From NCBI GenBank assembly GCA_037128705.1, contig JBAXVX010000002.1:62001-126000 (forward strand): a stretch of DNA of 64,000 nucleotides, read 5' to 3'. How positions within the stretch are numbered: position 1 is the first letter of the stretch; every line of letters begins with the position of its first letter. Both the position numbers and the translations under genes were made by a program. The notes under the pieces were generated by a model, which was not told the origin of the DNA, did no database searches, and saw nothing but the letters and a program-made list of their open reading frames with translations. Shown piece by piece: positions 17,125-26,066 of this stretch. Origin of the DNA: CAIVAT01 sp037128705. GTDB lineage: Bacteria > Bacteroidota > Bacteroidia > Bacteroidales > FEN-979.

Positions 17125-18464
17125 AATTTGCCTCCGTTTTTTTCGACGAACTCTTTACAGATGATTAACCCCAAACCGTTGCTGGGTTCCCCTTCGGTGC
17201 CCTTGCGGTTTGTGTTGGCATCCAGATTGAAAAGATTCTCCAACATCTCTTTGTTTATTCCGATGCCTGTGTCCTGGACTGAAATTTCAACCCAATGATC
17301 ATCCTTTGACTTTGCCGTGATTGTAATTTTTCCCCCGGGGGAGGTGAATTTTGTGGCATTGGATACCAGGTTTCGAATAATGGATTCAAACATATAGCTG
17401 TCGGCATAAACCTTCAAATCTTCTGAAACATTATAAAGGAGGTCAATCTCTTTACTTGTGATTGCCTCCAAATTTGGAGCCAGGCTGTCAGAAAGTTTTG
17501 ACATCAAATAAAGTGACTCCGGTTTAAAACTGGTTATTCCCCTTTTCATTCGTGACCATTGTAAGAGGTTTTCGAGCAGGTCAAAGAGTTTGTTGGCAGC
17601 ATCTCTCATACTCAGGGCGATTTTTTGAATCTCGTCTTGCCTCAGGGTGGGCAGGTCTTCTGCCAGCATCCTGGAAAATCCAAGGATTGGTTGGAAAGGA
17701 CCAAGCAAATCGTGGGCGATAATTGAAAAGAATTTGTCTTTTTCGATATTGAGTTGCAAAAGTTCTTTGTTTTTAAGTTTAATCTCCTCTTCTGAACGCT
17801 TTTGGTCGGTGATATCGTGAAAAGACCAGACCCTTCCTTTTGGAACCCTTCCAAGATACATCGGTTTCGAAATGCGTTCGAAAATACGTCCATTCTTAAA
17901 GTTTATCAAATCAAAGGATTCCGAATCGGGTTTATTATACAGTTCCGATACTTTAGCCATAAATTCATCAGGATCATCCAGTTGTCCGATTACATATCCC
18001 AACAGTGCTTTATCATCAGATGATGCGAGGATCTCACCCGGTATGTTCCATAATTCAGCAAATTTTTTATTGGTTTTGAGGACTGCTCCCTGCTCACCGA
18101 CCACAAGAATCCCGTTATGAATGGATTCAAGCGTTGCATCCAGCAGCGACATGGCGTTTTTCAATTCCTCCTCTGCCTGATTGCGTTCGATAAAAATCGA
18201 CTTAATTTTAAGAACACCTATAAAAATAAAAGCAGATAAAATCAGTCCGATGATTTCATTAAGGAAATCAACCTCAAAATTCAGGTTCGACAGGATAAAA
18301 TAGAGGGGTATTAATCTTCTGATACACATCAGGGATAAGGCGATTGAAATCAAAATCCAGGCATAGGGCTTACCAGTGATCCTGATAAGACGAAAAGCAA
18401 AATATGCAGCCAGGGATTGAAATAAAATAGAAAGAACAAGGACTGCTATCAGGGCTGTTGTCAT
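17061..18464 (-). CDS. PAS-domain sensor histidine kinase
   Basis: A 467-residue kinase. Three membrane helices lie in residues about 1-88, then a PAS domain at about 105-222 ending in WSFHDITDQKRSEEE, a HisKA domain with the phospho-acceptor His251 in FFSIIAHDLLGPFQP, and a HATPase domain with N box (SIIRNLVSNATKFT), VQDTGIGI and GLGLIICKEF. It probably autophosphorylates and signals to a response regulator, but none is encoded nearby, so the partner is unknown. It heads an operon with the phosphoesterase and barrel protein. The catalytic half is very close to the kinase at 43612, while the membrane and PAS parts differ. Confidence 0.9.
   Translation of the reverse strand: MTTALIAVLVLSILFQSLAAYFAFRLIRITGKPYAWILISIALSLMCIRRLIPLYFILSNLNFEVDFLNEIIGLILSAFIFIGVLKIKSIFIERNQAEEELKNAMSLLDATLESIHNGILVVGEQGAVLKTNKKFAELWNIPGEILASSDDKALLGYVIGQLDDPDEFMAKVSELYNKPDSESFDLINFKNGRIFERISKPMYLGRVPKGRVWSFHDITDQKRSEEEIKLKNKELLQLNIEKDKFFSIIAHDLLGPFQPILGFSRMLAEDLPTLRQDEIQKIALSMRDAANKLFDLLENLLQWSRMKRGITSFKPESLYLMSKLSDSLAPNLEAITSKEIDLLYNVSEDLKVYADSYMFESIIRNLVSNATKFTSPGGKITITAKSKDDHWVEISVQDTGIGINKEMLENLFNLDANTNRKGTEGEPSNGLGLIICKEFVEKNGGKLWIKSEEGQGSTLYFTLPASV
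17131..17135 (-). promoter_or_regulatory. Shine-Dalgarno for overlapping start at 17124
   Basis: GGAGG on the minus strand, six bases before ATG, inside the 3' end of the histidine kinase gene. It supports the long overlap. Confidence 0.65.
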
Positions 18465-18770
18465 AAAACTCCTTTCATTTTAAAAAATCTGGTCATAGCA
18501 TCCGGGTAAAGCAGCAGGCAGATCAAAAATTTGAAATTTATCCCGCATTACTCGTTGTTGTTGGTTATGAGCATAGTAAAGGTAATATAAAAAAGATTAA
18601 ATACAATCTTTCAGAAGCCTGAAATATATTTTTCAGCCACAGATTGAACCGTACGTGCTTTATAGACTTACGGCTATGAAATAAAATATTTGTTTTAACA
18701 GCAGGTGATTCATTATTTTTGAGCTTTAGTGCAGTATGACCTGATAAATTATAGAAATGGTTACAAATAA
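18465..18770. other. Divergent intergenic region
   Basis: A 306-base AT-rich region between the kinase and the methyltransferase. I see no gene and no full TAnnTTTG box. A near match AATATTTG lies about 90 nt before the methyltransferase ATG. Confidence 0.5.
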
Positions 18771-19547
18771 ATGAGTTATATGAATAAAAAACAATGGTAC
18801 GAATCGCTGTTTGAAAATTACGGCAGGAAATACGATAATGAGAATTTCACCCGAGGAACTGTTGGTGAATGTGATTTTATAGAAACTGAACTCAAATCTG
18901 ATAAATCCCTGAAGATATTGGATGTTGGATGCGGAACAGGAAGACATGCAATTGAATTGTCAAAAAGAGGATATATGGTTACCGGGATTGATTTGTCAGA
19001 AACACAACTCCTCAGGGCAAGGGAAAAAGCAAAAAGGAACAATCTCAACATTAATTTTATCAAGCAGGATGCTAGAAATTTGTCTTTTACCAATGAATTT
19101 GACATTGCCATCATGCTTTGTGAGGGCGGCTTTCCATTGATGGAAACTGATGAAATGAATTATGAGATTTTGAAGAGTGTGACAAAATCGCTTGGAGAGA
19201 ATGGAAAATTTATATTTACAACACTCAACGGGCTATTCGCATTATATCACTCTGTTGAAGAATTTTGTGATTCAGCATCCGGAGAAGGCCATGCAACCTA
19301 TCGAAGTAATACGTTTGATTTAATGACATTTCGCGACCACAATATCACTGAATTTGAAGACGATTCAGGAAATAAAAAAACGCTTGACTGCAACGAAAGG
19401 TATTACGTCCCCAGTGAAATAACCTGGTTATTAAACTCGCTCGGATACAGAAAAATTAACATTTTTGGAGCGAAACTCGGAGCATTTTCTAAAAATGACA
19501 AATTAACAACCGAAGATTTTGAAATGCTGGTAATTGCTGAAAAATGA
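18771..19547 (+). CDS. SAM-dependent class I methyltransferase
   Basis: A 258-residue cytoplasmic enzyme. The SAM-binding motif I is ILDVGCGTGRHA (residues 49-60), followed by acidic motif II GIDLSETQL, motif III INFIKQDARNL and motif IV FDIAIMLCEGGFPLM. The general layout is that of the methyltransferase domain 11/25 group; the substrate cannot be told. The base composition is clearly more AT-rich than the flanking MFS and phosphoesterase genes, with many AAA, ATT and GAA codons, which may hint at separate ancestry. It stands alone and converges on the MFS gene. Confidence 0.85.
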   Translation: MSYMNKKQWYESLFENYGRKYDNENFTRGTVGECDFIETELKSDKSLKILDVGCGTGRHAIELSKRGYMVTGIDLSETQLLRAREKAKRNNLNINFIKQDARNLSFTNEFDIAIMLCEGGFPLMETDEMNYEILKSVTKSLGENGKFIFTTLNGLFALYHSVEEFCDSASGEGHATYRSNTFDLMTFRDHNITEFEDDSGNKKTLDCNERYYVPSEITWLLNSLGYRKINIFGAKLGAFSKNDKLTTEDFEMLVIAEK

Positions 19548-19601
19548 TTGTGATAAACGAATGAAATGTCCAGCCTGAATCTGACAGCAATGACAGAAAG
19601 A

Positions 19602-21005
19602 TTATGTACGCCGGGCCTGGGCGTTGCGTGAGAAACGGGTAAAAATCAGCGCGAATACAAGAAAAACAGCCCCGCAAATAAAGGCATTCCTTACGCCGGC
19701 AACATTCTGGATCAGCGACTGATGAGCGTTGTTGCCGCCGGTAGTAAGGGAAAAGATCATCTGAAAAACCGAAACACCGATCACTGCCGCCACGGAGGTG
19801 AAGGTATTGGATGTTGCAGAAACAATACCCTGTTTCCCTTCAGTAGCCATATCCATGATCATCTTGTTGTTTGGCGACAGGAACAGGCCCAGGAAAATGC
19901 CCGAGAAGAAAAGGAATATCACCGGTCCCCATAGCTGCAACATCCCCACGACGGATGAAAAGAAGACATAATCGAGTACTCCGACAATCAGGGCAGCAGT
20001 GCAGATCCTTACAGGTTTTATTTTATCGGACATTTTTCCGGCAAACGGAGCCAGAACCATCACGACCAGAGATGAAATAAGCAGCAGCATCCCCACTACA
20101 TTTGAAGTAAGCCCAAGCTCCTTTTCAAGGTAAAAAGGCATGAGGTAAGCATAGCCGAAATTCGCGCTGCTGGCCAGAAGGCTGGCTATGAGGGCGAATG
20201 TCAGGGGCTTCATGCTGAAAAGGTTCAGATCAAGGATCGGATGAATAGCTTTTTTCTCCCTGTTGATGAAAAAGTAAAACAGAAGGGCGGTAATGACGAG
20301 CGCGGCGTATGGCATGATCACTTCAAATCCCCTGTTGTCGAGAGAATTGAACGCAAAGATCAGGAAGGTAAAGGCGAACAGGGCCAGCAAGGCCCCCGTG
20401 AAGTCAAATCCCTTGAACGAAAATTTCTCCTTTTTCTCCGAAGGAATGTATTTTGCCGATAGCCAGATGGCAAAAATACCGATGGGTACATTGATCAAAA
20501 AAACCCAGTGCCAGCTGGCATAATAAGTTATTAATCCTCCGAGAGGGGCGCCCAGGCTAACCCCGATCGAAGAAATGGTGGTAAGAACACCATACGCAGA
20601 ACCAATCTTGTCGTGGGGCAGGAATTGACCGATGATGGCCAGGCAATTGGCGACCAGCATGGAACCACCCAGCCCCTGTATGAAGCGTGAAATGATAAGC
20701 AGGACAATGTTGGTCGACATCCCGCAGAAAAGAGATCCAATGGTAAACAGGATAAAGCCTGAGATAAAGATCTTCTTCAGCCCGAGGCGGTCTCCCAGCA
20801 TGCCAAAAAGCAGAAGGGTGGCTGTACTGGCAACCAGGTAGGCAAGCAGCACCATTGAAACAATGTCGCGGGAACATCCGAAGTTCTGTGCGATCGTGGG
20901 CAGTGAAATGTTTACGATAAATGCATCGAGCTTCACCATCAGCATGGCAAGGGATGCGCTGACCAGGATCAGCGTGTGTGATTTTTTTGTGGAGATTCCG
21001 GTCAT
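19602..21005 (-). CDS. MFS drug exporter, DHA2 (14-TM) family
   Basis: A 467-residue membrane protein with about 14 hydrophobic segments. Helix 1 contains MLMVKLDAFIVNISLPTIAQNF, close to the DHA2 motif LDxTIVNVALP, and the loop after helix 2 has GMLGDRLGLKKIF, the MFS motif A; GSMLVANCLAIIG and GVSLGAPLGG match motif C of antiporters. Family members of the EmrB/QacA type exchange drugs or small toxic compounds for protons at the inner membrane. No EmrA-like adaptor or TetR regulator is next to it, so the substrate and control are unknown. Confidence 0.9.
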   Translation of the reverse strand: MTGISTKKSHTLILVSASLAMLMVKLDAFIVNISLPTIAQNFGCSRDIVSMVLLAYLVASTATLLLFGMLGDRLGLKKIFISGFILFTIGSLFCGMSTNIVLLIISRFIQGLGGSMLVANCLAIIGQFLPHDKIGSAYGVLTTISSIGVSLGAPLGGLITYYASWHWVFLINVPIGIFAIWLSAKYIPSEKKEKFSFKGFDFTGALLALFAFTFLIFAFNSLDNRGFEVIMPYAALVITALLFYFFINREKKAIHPILDLNLFSMKPLTFALIASLLASSANFGYAYLMPFYLEKELGLTSNVVGMLLLISSLVVMVLAPFAGKMSDKIKPVRICTAALIVGVLDYVFFSSVVGMLQLWGPVIFLFFSGIFLGLFLSPNNKMIMDMATEGKQGIVSATSNTFTSVAAVIGVSVFQMIFSLTTGGNNAHQSLIQNVAGVRNAFICGAVFLVFALIFTRFSRNAQARRT

Positions 21006-21068
21006 TTGCTATTTTGAATTTGACTGTGTTATTTTAAAGTAGCTCTCAATCACTCTAAGGTCCATCAT

Positions 21069-21103
21069 TGAAACGCCCCCGTCGAACCGAAGGGGGCATT
21101 TCA
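21069..21103. repeat. Inverted repeat (12-bp arms, one mismatch)
   Basis: TGAAACGCCCCC and GGGGGCATTTCA flank an 11-base loop. There is no T-run on either side long enough for a classical terminator. It would lie in the leader of the MFS transcript. Confidence 0.6.
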
Positions 21104-21206
21104 TCTTTTATGACCAATTGAATGGTGCTGCGGTACACAGGGTGCCGTCTTTTTGTTCTCCGCCTCTTGCGGGTAGGTCAGCATTAAAACAAATTAATGC
21201 GACATT

Positions 21207-21214
21207 CAAATATA
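21207..21214 (-). promoter_or_regulatory. Possible -7 box for MFS gene
   Basis: TATATTTG on the minus strand fits TAnnTTTG, but no TTG at the right distance was seen. It would give a leader of about 195 nt containing the hairpin at 21069. Confidence 0.35.
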
Positions 21215-21413
21215 GTGTTAATAGTCGGGAATTGTTCCGATTTATGAATATTTATTATTGGGGTTGGCGATGATTTTCTTGGGCCATGGTGATCTAGCGC
21301 CCTTTTGCAATGTTGTAATTGACAAAATACTGGATCAGCATCTGGTTTACATCGGCTCTGTCGCTGTTTCCTGCAAACATATCCCAGGCGGGTGGTCCTG
21401 TTAAAAAAAATTG

Positions 21414-21421
21414 TACTTTTG
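21414..21421 (+). promoter_or_regulatory. Possible -7 box for serine hydrolase
   Basis: TACTTTTG fits TAnnTTTG and lies 30 nt before the ATG at 21452; the -33 element is weak. Confidence 0.4.
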
Positions 21422-21451
21422 ACCACCTTCCCCCTTTCAAAATAAGCACGA

Positions 21452-22681
21452 ATGATTAAAAAGAAAATTTTTATCCCCTTTGTTTGCATCCTTTTATTAA
21501 GCCTTGCATTGTTGTCATGTACAAAAAAGAATTCTGATAATGTACCTTTCAAAAGAACCCTGATCCGGGACAGCCTGCAGACCATGGTGGATAAAATAGT
21601 CACGGATTACAAATCTGAATTTCCCGGTTTTCCCGGGGGCCTTGCATTAAAAGTAACTTCGAAAAATGGGTCATACTTTGTTTCATCAGGGTTTACCGAG
21701 GCCATCAATGATCAGTACCATTTCAGGATTGCCAGCCTGACAAAAGTTTTCACATCCACTTCGGTCATCCTTCTCGCCCAGCAAGGGAAGCTCAACCTGG
21801 ATGCAAAGATTACGGATACCATCCCCGGCACCAACATGACCTATGTTCCACAGGATGCAAATTACAATATCCCCTATAAGGACCAGATCACGATCCGCCT
21901 CCTGCTCGAACATAATGCAGGGGTATTCGATGTCTCTAACGCCTTGATCCCTGATACGGTGAAGGCCCCGGTTCCATACAAGGGGCAATGGTACATTGGC
22001 TATATGGAAAACCTGGATCCGAAACATACATTTACATTTGATGAACTGGTCGGGGTTGTATCTACCTGCAGGCTTTTCCTGTGCCCCCCGGGGCAGGGGC
22101 ATCATTATTCCAATACCGGGTATTCAATCCTCGGCAAGATCATTGAACGCGTATCGGGTTTAAGTTATCCGCAGTTCATCGCACAGAATATCTTCAAACC
22201 GATGGGACTGAACAATTCTTTTGCGCCTTACAGGGGGGATGACCAGCTGATCCCGCCGCCATTCATCAGGGGCTTCAGGTATTCGCCGGCAGTTGTGGAA
22301 TGCACGGAGTCGAATATTTCGGCCAATGTTGGCGAAGGCAACCTCATCTCGAACGCCGATGATCTTTCGCGTTTCATCCGCAGCCTGGTCAGGGGTGAAG
22401 GTGTTCTCAGCCCTGTTTGGGTGAATGACTATATGCTGGTTATTCCCAAAACCTCCTTCGACGTGCTGAATTATGGCCTGGGCATCACCTACGCCCAGAA
22501 CCTCGGCTGGGGTCATACAGGCGCTCATGAAGGATTTTACACCCGCATGGTGACGGACCCTGTGAACGACATCACCATAGTGGCCTTCGTCAATTCATGG
22601 AACGATGTACCCGGAGCTGAGATTCCCCTGATCATTAAGATTGAAGAGGCCTGTTACTATGCCAGGAATATTGTGCAATAA
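21452..22681 (+). CDS. Serine hydrolase lipoprotein, beta-lactamase class C fold
   Basis: A 409-residue lipoprotein with lipobox ALLSC (Cys23). The three signatures of the beta-lactamase/penicillin-binding family are visible: SLTK (Ser95-Lys98), YSN (219-221) and HTGAHEG (355-361) in place of KTG. Relatives include D-aminopeptidases, esterases and peptidoglycan-acting enzymes; true beta-lactamase activity is not implied. It is anchored outside the inner membrane. Two further members of the fold are at 46925 and 60404. Confidence 0.87.
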   Translation: MIKKKIFIPFVCILLLSLALLSCTKKNSDNVPFKRTLIRDSLQTMVDKIVTDYKSEFPGFPGGLALKVTSKNGSYFVSSGFTEAINDQYHFRIASLTKVFTSTSVILLAQQGKLNLDAKITDTIPGTNMTYVPQDANYNIPYKDQITIRLLLEHNAGVFDVSNALIPDTVKAPVPYKGQWYIGYMENLDPKHTFTFDELVGVVSTCRLFLCPPGQGHHYSNTGYSILGKIIERVSGLSYPQFIAQNIFKPMGLNNSFAPYRGDDQLIPPPFIRGFRYSPAVVECTESNISANVGEGNLISNADDLSRFIRSLVRGEGVLSPVWVNDYMLVIPKTSFDVLNYGLGITYAQNLGWGHTGAHEGFYTRMVTDPVNDITIVAFVNSWNDVPGAEIPLIIKIEEACYYARNIVQ

Positions 22682-22760
22682 GCCAGAATCTTTCAGAAAT
22701 TAAATAGGGTTGGAAAAAACGTTTCATTAATCTGCCTGACAATCTATAATTTAAAATTTT

Positions 22761-24218
22761 ATGATCATGTCAATCCACCTAAAATACCTTGGTAAAGTAG
22801 TTATCCCAGCCATTTTTCTTTTCCTGGCATCAGCCGGTCATGGATGGGCACAAACGGGTGATCTTAAAATTACCGTCCACCTGCGTGGTGTTTACGAAAG
22901 CAAAATAAGCCTGTTGGCGCTTTCCAACAATAAAACTTTTAAACCGATTCTGGAGATACAGGGTATAAAAAGGGACGCCACGACCCGGCTTTCGGTTTCG
23001 AAAGATAAACTGCCCGGAGAGTTTGTTTTACGCTTCGACTACAAAGAAAATGAGACGAGCACGCCCTACCCGTCAGAAAAGTACATTTTTATCAACGACC
23101 AGGACCTGGAACTTTGGGTTAGCCCGAAATACTGTAACAATGCCGACAGTACCCGGTTTCAGAAGGATGAAAGGGAGAATGCAACATTTGTGCGGTTTTC
23201 GAAAGAAAACGGGAAACAGAAAGAGAAACTCGGGCTGCTTCAAAATTTTCTGATGAACTATGATGACGTCGAATCCGTGTTTTATCAGCAAGGCATCCAG
23301 GAATATGAAAAGCGGAGACAAGCATTCAACCAATGGCTTACAGACCAGATTCAACAGGATAAATCCCTGTTTGTAAGCACCCTCTACCCTTTTCAGTATG
23401 TACCGCAAATACCCTGGAAAGGCACCGAAACCGAGCGGATAAACAGCCTGATAACCCACTATTTTGATGGCATGGATTTTCAAAATCCCTTCCTGATCAA
23501 AACATCCGAGATAAACAAATGGATGGACAGTTACGTAAATCTATATGGTCAGCTTTCTACGACTGAAGCCCTGCGTGATTCCCTGTTTCCCGAAGCCGGC
23601 AAAAGAGCAATTGAAAAAGCAAAACAAGGTGATCCGCTGGTTTATGGATGGATGGTTGATTATTTCTACCGGGGTTACGAAAGCAATGGCATAACGGCAG
23701 GGATGAAAGTACTTGAACCCTATATGAACGATCCAAACTGCCTCACCTCGAAAAGACAGGAAATTGCCCGCAGGCTGAAGGGGATGGAAACCCTGGTGCC
23801 CGGAAGCAAGGCGCCGGATATAGCTTTGACAGACATGTATGGCAGCCTTTTTAAACTGTATGAGTTTGAACCCAGGGTCAAATATCTGCTTCTTTTTTTC
23901 TGGTCGGCCGATTGCAGCCATTGTGTTGAAATGGAAAATCAACTGTACGCATGGCAGCAGCAACCGGAGATGCAGCAGAAAATCAGGGTGGTTGCTGTCA
24001 GCCTGGATGAAACCGATACTGAAATTGCAGCCTGGCAGAAGAAGATCCCGCAAATGAAAGGTTGGAAAAATCTTCGGGCGCCTGAAGGGGTCCGCAGCAA
24101 AGTAGCCGGCGATTATTACGTATTGGCAACTCCTGTGATGATTTTGCTTGATGCAAAAACCAAGGAGATTATCGCATTGCCAAATACTTTGACCGGGTTG
24201 ATTTCATCAATAAAGTAA
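22761..24218 (+). CDS. Exported thioredoxin-like protein with long N-terminal domain
   Basis: A 485-residue exported protein (signal peptide about 1-30, cut near GWAQ). Residues about 35-340 are an N-terminal region with strands then helices (DUF5106-like in character, not certain). The C-terminal TlpA/AhpC-type thioredoxin domain covers about 345-485: GSKAPDIAL, then WSADCSHCVEME with the redox pair Cys385 and Cys388, and cis-Pro in LATPVMILLD. It likely works as a periplasmic thiol-disulfide protein, perhaps in cytochrome maturation or in response to metabolic stress. The start may be Met1 or Met3. No partner reductase (CcdA/DsbD) is adjacent. Confidence 0.85.
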   Translation: MIMSIHLKYLGKVVIPAIFLFLASAGHGWAQTGDLKITVHLRGVYESKISLLALSNNKTFKPILEIQGIKRDATTRLSVSKDKLPGEFVLRFDYKENETSTPYPSEKYIFINDQDLELWVSPKYCNNADSTRFQKDERENATFVRFSKENGKQKEKLGLLQNFLMNYDDVESVFYQQGIQEYEKRRQAFNQWLTDQIQQDKSLFVSTLYPFQYVPQIPWKGTETERINSLITHYFDGMDFQNPFLIKTSEINKWMDSYVNLYGQLSTTEALRDSLFPEAGKRAIEKAKQGDPLVYGWMVDYFYRGYESNGITAGMKVLEPYMNDPNCLTSKRQEIARRLKGMETLVPGSKAPDIALTDMYGSLFKLYEFEPRVKYLLLFFWSADCSHCVEMENQLYAWQQQPEMQQKIRVVAVSLDETDTEIAAWQKKIPQMKGWKNLRAPEGVRSKVAGDYYVLATPVMILLDAKTKEIIALPNTLTGLISSIK

Positions 24219-24269
24219 CCTTGCAAATTTGAGATCCCATCGGTGATTGGACGGGCCGGTGCCCTCCCC

Positions 24270-25463
24270 TTAAAACCTGATCCCCATGGTGATCACGAAG
24301 TTCTGCCTGGAATGGTCAGCCCAGTAAGCGTCGTCGGGGGAAACCACCTCGTTGAAGGGCTTCACACCCGGATCCCCGGTAGTCAGCCAGTTGTATTGCA
24401 GCCGGATATAAGCGTCGCTGAAGGGCTTGAATTCAAGCCCGGCGGAGCAGCCGAAGATCATGAATTGGTTCGTCTGGCCTGTAAACGAATCGCCGATAAG
24501 GATGTTTTCGGGATCATAGAACATTTCGCCGCGCAGGGCCAGGGAGAACTTCGGGTGAAACCAGTATTTCGCCCCGATCAGCCCCGATACCATCAACCCG
24601 CCCTTCACCGAATCCGATACCTTACTCTCCGTGCGCTTGAAAGCAAGGTCGGCCTGGGCGATAAGGTTCCAGCGGGGCGCCGGGTCCCACCTGGCAAAGA
24701 GGTTGTTGAAGAAATAATACCGGTTGAACGATGTGCCCTGCGGGGCGGTATTGCCCAACGCATTGTTGTAACTCACCGTCAGGTCATCGGTCGGGTTCCA
24801 GTTGATGTCGAAGCCGAACATCACATGGTGATTCTGCCCGAAAGGCACAGTAAAGGGATTGCCTGCCCAGCCGATGAATTCCCACTTTTTATTCGCGGTG
24901 GTGAAGGAAAGCGCGGCGCCCAGCAGGGTGCTGGGCTCATAGTAGCTGCCTACCGTGCAGGTGCTTAAAAGGTTGTCGACCGGCCGTGTCGATTCGACCC
25001 CGACCAGGCTCTCCAGGTACCCGCAGTCGAACCAGAGTCCTTTGTAAATCCTGAAGCCCAGCGATAGTTCATGAATGTAATTGATCCATTCGGCCGTCGT
25101 GTTGCCTGCCAGCAACTGAGGCTGATCGCCGAACCGGATGTCGGCGGTGGCCCTCGCCCATCGGTTTTCGTATTGAATGTCGAGGTCGAACATGTTCACC
25201 CTCACCTGGTTGATATAGGGCGAATTGCTTTGGAACTCATAGGTGTGCGAGGTGGGGATCGTCCCCCCGATATTCCCCACATAATAGACATCAAGGTAGG
25301 CTTCGACCGAAAGCCCCTTGAGGAGATGCCTGTTTTTCCACTGCTCCGCCTGCTTCACCAGGGAGTCGACGGGCTGACACCTCAGGGCGCTCCCACCTGG
25401 AAACAGTATGAACGAACACGCCGCAACGATGATAAAAAAAAGGATCTTCCTTCCCTGCTCCAC
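24270..25463 (-). CDS. Outer-membrane porin-like beta-barrel (BBP2 type)
   Basis: A 397-residue exported protein with signal peptide (LFFIIVAACSFILFPGGSA). The barrel includes patterns typical of the putative beta-barrel porin-2 (OmpL-like) family: EAYLDVYYVGN, TYEFQSNSPYINQVRVN, GFRIYKGLWFDCGYLES, SYYEPSTLLGAALSF, then FGQNHHVMFGFDINWNPTDD, ending in FVITMGIRF with a terminal Phe. It probably forms an outer-membrane channel. The promoter at 25481 is a mirror image of that of the SET gene. Confidence 0.8.
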   Translation of the reverse strand: MEQGRKILFFIIVAACSFILFPGGSALRCQPVDSLVKQAEQWKNRHLLKGLSVEAYLDVYYVGNIGGTIPTSHTYEFQSNSPYINQVRVNMFDLDIQYENRWARATADIRFGDQPQLLAGNTTAEWINYIHELSLGFRIYKGLWFDCGYLESLVGVESTRPVDNLLSTCTVGSYYEPSTLLGAALSFTTANKKWEFIGWAGNPFTVPFGQNHHVMFGFDINWNPTDDLTVSYNNALGNTAPQGTSFNRYYFFNNLFARWDPAPRWNLIAQADLAFKRTESKVSDSVKGGLMVSGLIGAKYWFHPKFSLALRGEMFYDPENILIGDSFTGQTNQFMIFGCSAGLEFKPFSDAYIRLQYNWLTTGDPGVKPFNEVVSPDDAYWADHSRQNFVITMGIRF

Positions 25464-25480
25464 AACGTAATTTTTCGGTT

Positions 25481-25518
25481 CAAATATACATGAGATCCAA
25501 AGATGTAATGTATATTTG
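25481..25518. promoter_or_regulatory. Palindromic divergent promoter pair
   Basis: CAAATATACAT (25481-25491) and ATGTATATTTG (25508-25518) form a perfect 11-bp inverted repeat around a 16-base centre. Each arm holds a -7 box TATATTTG, the left for the porin (minus) and the right for the SET gene (plus). No TTG lies at the usual 19-22 nt in either direction, so the two boxes may compete for polymerase or be used by an activator or repressor. Confidence 0.55.
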
Positions 25519-25544
25519 ACCTGAAATAATTCAAATGCTGCATT

Positions 25545-26000
25545 ATGGAAAAACTGATCTGCGTTAAAGAGACTCCCTTAAAAGGGAGGGGGATCTTTGC
25601 TCTCCGCGACATCCGGAAAGATGAAATAATCTCAACCTTCACCGGACCCCGTGTAAAGGTTGAACGACTGGATGAATTTCCGCCCGAGGTGGTTGATCAC
25701 CTTTTCAATGTGGGAACCGATGAGTACCTCATGGCACGGGAACCGGAGGTAAGGACAAACCACTCCTGCGATCCGAACGCCGGCATCGTCAGGGATGTCT
25801 GCCTCATTGCCATGCGCGACATTCAAAAGGATGAAGAGATCACTTTCGACTATTCGGTGATCATGAACGACGACTGGGTGTTGGAGTGCCGGTGCGGATC
25901 GCCGCTGTGCAGGAAAATCATCGGGAAATACAGGGACCTGCCTTCGGAAATGAAAGAGAAATACAGGGACTACTCCCCGGAGTGGATCAAAAATACGTGA
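25545..26000 (+). CDS. SET-domain protein (protein lysine methyltransferase-like)
   Basis: A 151-residue cytoplasmic protein that is almost only a SET domain. It has the N-terminal SAM motif GRGIFA (14-19), the pseudoknot motif NHSCDPN (72-78), a catalytic-type Tyr in FDYS (Tyr103) and a post-SET cysteine group CRCGSPLC (Cys115, 117, 122) that, with Cys75, could bind zinc. In eukaryotes the fold methylates lysines of histones and other proteins; bacterial copies are scattered and mostly uncharacterised. It begins 27 nt after a TATATTTG box and ends 66 nt before the GPP34-oxidoreductase fusion, so cotranscription is possible. Confidence 0.87.
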   Translation: MEKLICVKETPLKGRGIFALRDIRKDEIISTFTGPRVKVERLDEFPPEVVDHLFNVGTDEYLMAREPEVRTNHSCDPNAGIVRDVCLIAMRDIQKDEEITFDYSVIMNDDWVLECRCGSPLCRKIIGKYRDLPSEMKEKYRDYSPEWIKNT

Positions 26001-26066
26001 TGTGCGATTTAAATGACACCATCCGACAACGATCCTGCTACTGGCTATTTAGATTGAACCAACGAC

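Larger units (their letters stand above)
21006..21451. other. Divergent intergenic region with hairpin
   Basis: A 446-base region between the MFS gene and the serine hydrolase. It holds a strong inverted repeat at 21069-21103, a minus -7 box at 21207-21214 and a plus -7 box at 21414-21421. No protein-like open frame was seen. Confidence 0.6.

Noticed and set aside
21069..21103. The hairpin as a riboswitch or terminator
   Set aside because: It has no T-run for termination and no recognised riboswitch core; it is kept only as an inverted repeat.
24243..24968. A 241-codon plus-strand frame antisense to the porin
   Set aside because: The minus-strand protein has a signal peptide and barrel motifs; this frame is a compositional shadow.
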